Assembly (NCBI RefSeq): GCF_003544875.1 | Contig: NZ_CP032094.1 | Span: 1,116,001 to 1,180,000 of the forward strand | Source: Vibrio alfacsensis | GTDB taxonomy: Bacteria > Pseudomonadota > Gammaproteobacteria > Enterobacterales > Vibrionaceae | Length of the DNA: 64,000 bases | Direction: 5' to 3' | In this document: positions 61,334-64,000 of the stretch, piece by piece | How the letters are laid out: every line of letters begins with the position of its first letter | Numbering within the stretch: the first letter of the stretch is position 1 | The notes under the pieces: generated by a model | Database searches by the model: none | Told to the model about the DNA's origin: nothing | Seen by the model: only the letters and a program-made list of their open reading frames with translations | Position numbers and translations under genes: made by a program

Positions 61334-61522
61334 ATGCTTTTTTCTCAATCCATTTTCGCTCAGGTGCTGAGAATGTCTGTCATGCTAATTTTGTCATTAG
61401 TTATTGTTCACCACTCTCCTAGCTTATTGGAAATGTTGGCAGAGCAAGCTATGAATAGTGGCTGCCATCAAACGACGGGCGACGGCGAACAGCAAGACCA
61501 CTCTCATCACCACCATCATTAA
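61334..61522 (+). CDS. Small membrane protein with natural His-rich tail
   Basis: 62 residues. One membrane segment (RMSVMLILSLVIVHHSPSLLEML), then NSGCHQTTGDGEQQDHSHHHHH. The tail of one Cys and seven or more His would bind transition metals. It ends 12 bases before the MFS gene, so the two are likely co-transcribed. Start at ATG 61334 is uncertain, as an out-of-frame ATG lies four bases earlier and no strong ribosome site is seen. Confidence 0.6.
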   Translation: MLFSQSIFAQVLRMSVMLILSLVIVHHSPSLLEMLAEQAMNSGCHQTTGDGEQQDHSHHHHH

Positions 61523-61534
61523 TAAGAGCAATTT

Positions 61535-62749
61535 ATGAGTATTTTCCGATTTCCTGTTCTCGTTTGGCTAGGAATAGGGATTTTGATTATTTGTCTAGGG
61601 ATAAGACAATCGTTCGGCATTTTTATGATGCCCATTTCAGATTACTTTCATACTGGTCGTGAGTTTTTCAGTTTTGCTATCGCATTACAAAACTTGCTGT
61701 TTGGCGTGTTTCAACCATTTATTGGTATGGCCGCTGATCGCTGGGGTGCAAAGCGTATTATCATTTTAGGTGCCATTTCTTACGCTTTAGGGCTATGCCT
61801 CACCTCAATCGCGGTTGAGCCAAGCATGTTGTACTTATCTCTGGGTGTGCTTGTTGGTCTGGGGCTAAGTGCCACCAGCTACGTCATTGTATTAGGTGCA
61901 GTTGCGAAAGTCGTTCCCGCACAACACGCAGCAAAAGCTTTTGGTTTAACCACAGCAGCGGGTTCATTCGGTATGTTCGCGATGATCCCTGGTGCACAAA
62001 CGTTATTGAACGATTTTGGCTGGCAAGGCGCGATGCAAGCATTCGCTGTATTGTGTAGCTTTATGGTCGTTTTTGCGCTCTTCATGAAGACAGCGAAACC
62101 AAAGTCGAGCGCATCAACAGGTACACAAGAAGACAACCAGACGCTAAAAGAAGCCCTAAAAGAAGCATTTTCACACAAAGGTTATTGGCTCATTCATGCT
62201 GGTTTTTTCGTGTGTGGTTTCCATGTCATGTTCATCGCCACGCATTTACCGAGTTATTTGGCAGATAAGCACTTACCCGCTTCAACTGCGGCGATGGCAC
62301 TGGCATACGTAGGCATTTTCAATATCTTCGGATCGTATTTCTGGGGCGTAATGGGGGATCGCTTTAACAAACGTCATGTCATGTCTGCTCTGTATTTAAT
62401 GCGTACGGTCGTGATCGGTGCTTTTGTGACGTTACCCGTTACAGAGCACACTGCAGCCATCTTCGGCGGTGCAATCGGATTTTGTTGGTTAGGGACCGTC
62501 CCTCTCACATCAGGCTTGGTTCGCCAGATCTTTGGTGCACGTTACTTATCAACACTTTACGGACTGGTGTTCTTTACGCACCAAGTAGGTAGCTTCCTAG
62601 GCGCATGGGTTGGTGGTCGAATCTACGATTACTATGGTTCATATGAGCCAATCTGGTGGTCGACTGTTGCATTAGCGTTCATTGCTGCCCTGATCCACTT
62701 ACCAATCAACGATAAACCCGTGCCTCGCTTAAGCATGGCGACAGCGTAA
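61535..62749 (+). CDS. MFS transporter
   Basis: 404 residues, twelve membrane helices. The MFS loop motif GMAADRWGAKRIIILG is between helices 2 and 3; a long loop (MKTAKPKSSASTGTQEDNQT) divides the halves; GVMGDRFNKRHVM repeats the motif in the second half. It resembles the monocarboxylate/oxalate-type antiporters (RQSFGIFMMPISDYF at the start). Substrate unknown; the His-tailed peptide upstream hints at metal or metal-chelate transport. Confidence 0.88.
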   Translation: MSIFRFPVLVWLGIGILIICLGIRQSFGIFMMPISDYFHTGREFFSFAIALQNLLFGVFQPFIGMAADRWGAKRIIILGAISYALGLCLTSIAVEPSMLYLSLGVLVGLGLSATSYVIVLGAVAKVVPAQHAAKAFGLTTAAGSFGMFAMIPGAQTLLNDFGWQGAMQAFAVLCSFMVVFALFMKTAKPKSSASTGTQEDNQTLKEALKEAFSHKGYWLIHAGFFVCGFHVMFIATHLPSYLADKHLPASTAAMALAYVGIFNIFGSYFWGVMGDRFNKRHVMSALYLMRTVVIGAFVTLPVTEHTAAIFGGAIGFCWLGTVPLTSGLVRQIFGARYLSTLYGLVFFTHQVGSFLGAWVGGRIYDYYGSYEPIWWSTVALAFIAALIHLPINDKPVPRLSMATA

Positions 62750-62934
62750 CTTCCGCGCGCTATTTCAATCTGTATTGGCTCTCAATGTTTTTCATTGGGA
62801 GCCTTTTTGTTTATGAGCCCCTGTCTCTTTTCATGAAACATAATTTCTAATTTAAGATAAACCGCATCCATTCATCCTCTGTTAAGATTGATGTGACATA
62901 CTTAACACAAGCTATAGATCAAAAAGGTTTTTAA

Positions 62935-63366
62935 ATGAGAACACTTGGCAACATCATCTGGTTTGTATTCGGTGGCGTATTCATGGGATTGTTATGGTGG
63001 TTTTTCGGACTGCTGGCGTTCATCAGTATCATCGGTATCCCATGGGGACGTGCTTGTTTCGTTATGGGTAACTTCTCGTTCTTCCCATTTGGTAAAGAAG
63101 CCGTTTCTAGAGATGAATTAACCAATGAGATGGACATAGGCACCAGCCCATTAGGTGTGATTGGTAACATCATTTGGTTTGTGTTTGCAGGTATTTGGTT
63201 AGCAATCGGTCATGTACTTTCTGCCGTGGCATGTTTTGTCACCATCATCGGGATTCCGTTTGCACTTCAACACCTGAAACTGGCGGTTATCTCCCTCGCG
63301 CCAATCGGTAAAACGGTTGTCACCACAGAAGAAGCGACAATGGCTCGCTATAATATCAATCGTTAA
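62935..63366 (+). CDS. YccF domain membrane protein
   Basis: 143 residues with two copies of the YccF unit: GNIIWFVFGGVFMGLLWWFFGLLAFISIIGIPWGRACF and GNIIWFVFAGIWLAIGHVLSAVACFVTIIGIPFALQHLKL, each ending near a Pro. Inner-membrane protein of unknown role. Convergent with the outer membrane protein gene; a hairpin separates them. Confidence 0.92.
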   Translation: MRTLGNIIWFVFGGVFMGLLWWFFGLLAFISIIGIPWGRACFVMGNFSFFPFGKEAVSRDELTNEMDIGTSPLGVIGNIIWFVFAGIWLAIGHVLSAVACFVTIIGIPFALQHLKLAVISLAPIGKTVVTTEEATMARYNINR

Positions 63367-63373
63367 TTCTCTC

Positions 63374-63402
63374 TACCCTCTAAGGAACTACCTTAGAGGG
63401 TA
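63374..63402. terminator. Hairpin between yccF and the small minus-strand frame
   Basis: TACCCTCTAAGG / CCTTAGAGGGTA, twelve pairs around AACTA. No strong T-run; probably a bidirectional end signal for the convergent genes. Confidence 0.75.
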
Positions 63403-63467
63403 ATTCCAGTCATAAGTAAGCCGACAATCGCCATTACATATTCAATCATCGTTGGTTGTGTGTTCAT
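63393..63467 (-). CDS. Possible 24-residue membrane peptide
   Basis: ATG 63467 with AAGGTGAA ten bases upstream (it includes part of the stop region of the gene before it), then MNTQPTMIEYVMAIVGLLMTGITL and a stop at 63393. It is one hydrophobic helix. It lies 9 bases after the outer membrane protein stop, so it would be co-translated with it. It is very short; I keep it because of the spacing and ribosome site. Confidence 0.35.
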   Translation of the reverse strand: MNTQPTMIEYVMAIVGLLMTGITL

Positions 63468-63476
63468 GCTTTCACC

Positions 63477-64000
63477 TTAAAAATTAAAGTTAATGCCTAG
63501 CTCGACGCTGTTTTCTTCACTGACCTTGGTCGAACCCGGCGATACTCTATGTTCACCAAAGGTGTATTTCACATAAGGTTCTACCCACTTAGGTTTGAAT
63601 GTAATGCGCACCTCATGGTTCGTACGATGCCCTCCCTCGGTCAGTTTTTTATCGTAGTTATAAGCATAGCCAAGACTGATAAGATCTATCGGTGTGTACG
63701 TCGTCTCGAGTGTGTTTTTCCACTCTCTTGTAGTATTTTCAAGTGCAGGAAACACTTTACCAACCGCACTCTTTCGCCATTCATGAGAACTGTTGGCGTA
63801 AATCATCCAATCGTCACCTAATGCCGTTCCCGTAAATACACCCGCATCATAAACATCGAATAAGTCAGCACGTCCGTAACTTACAAACGCTTCTGTGTAA
63901 AACTGCCCGAGCATAATGCCGTATCCGGTCCCTAGCTCAAGGTAGCCTGTGGAGTCAATTTCAGCAGAAATGTTCCATTCTTCCGTTGCTTGTAAATAAC
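63477..64000 (-). CDS. Outer membrane beta-barrel protein, C-terminal part
   Basis: Open to the window edge, about 174 residues visible. Alternating aromatic/polar strands (EEWNISAEIDSTGYLELGTGYG, FYTEAFVSYGRADLFDVYDAG, SLGYAYNYDKKLTEGGHRTNHEVRITFKPKWVEPYVKYTFGEHR) end in VELGINFNF, the terminal Phe signature for Bam insertion. Could be a small porin-like or TorF-type protein; the family is not fixed. Confidence 0.7.
   Translation of the reverse strand, partial: YLQATEEWNISAEIDSTGYLELGTGYGIMLGQFYTEAFVSYGRADLFDVYDAGVFTGTALGDDWMIYANSSHEWRKSAVGKVFPALENTTREWKNTLETTYTPIDLISLGYAYNYDKKLTEGGHRTNHEVRITFKPKWVEPYVKYTFGEHRVSPGSTKVSEENSVELGINFNF

Overview
The window looks like a piece of the second chromosome of a marine Vibrio of the harveyi clade (V. 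parahaemolyticus / V. alginolyticus type). The assignment rests on recognised families: a LuxP/LuxQ autoinducer-2 receptor pair, a second secDF copy preceded by a VemP-type arrest peptide, a periplasmic nitrate reductase operon with a short Vibrio-type membrane protein at its end, and a phaBAPC polyhydroxybutyrate operon. No rRNA, tRNA, CRISPR array, transposase, integrase or prophage gene was seen; this is chromosomal sequence, not an island.

Layout. 1-3.2 kb: partial lipoprotein, a 57-residue small protein, and the NarP/NarQ nitrate two-component pair facing away from nap. 3.3-8.1 kb: napFDABC plus a 44-residue membrane protein, behind FNR-like and NarP-like sites. 8.2-12.5 kb: the pha operon (reductase, thiolase, phasin, synthase) on the minus strand. 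13.1-16.5 kb: secF2, secD2 and vemP on the minus strand, with a stem-loop covering the secD2 Shine-Dalgarno. 16.8-20.2 kb: small exported proteins, an Lrp-type regulator and a divergent EamA exporter. 20.2-23.9 kb: luxPQ. 24-31 kb: GIY-YIG protein, YceH, small proteins, a MATE exporter, a Gfo/Idh/MocA oxidoreductase and a long GAPDH. 31-41 kb: LysE exporter, LysR regulator with an overlapping NTF2-like gene, a TetR-controlled RND pump, an AraC regulator, and a DUF3302/HlyD pair. 41-47.5 kb: UbiB-like kinase, MgtE, and codBA behind PurR-like boxes. 47.5-55.5 kb: lipoprotein, HD protein, esterase, FMN riboswitch-ribB, glutathione peroxidase, DsbA and a short-chain dehydrogenase. 55.6-64 kb: RstAB-like two-component system, glycine-zipper lipoprotein, EptA, a secreted protein, an MFS transporter with a His-tailed upstream peptide, YccF, and a partial outer membrane protein.

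How the parts work together. NarQ-NarP senses nitrate or nitrite and should drive nap together with FNR when oxygen is low. VemP monitors Sec export: when it stalls, the ribosome should open the secD2 leader and raise SecDF2. LuxP binds AI-2 and controls the LuxQ kinase/phosphatase. CodB imports cytosine for CodA. The TetR gene and the pump operon diverge from a spacer holding two similar palindromes.

Caveat on quality. At least ten otherwise intact genes carry one- or two-base frame breaks, mostly in short homopolymer runs (narQ start, napB, eamA, luxQ, luxP, the oxidoreductase, hlyD, glutathione peroxidase twice, a CBM48-like gene twice, and the dehydrogenase). This density is better explained by sequencing error than by gene decay. 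For these genes the coordinates give the full restored extent.
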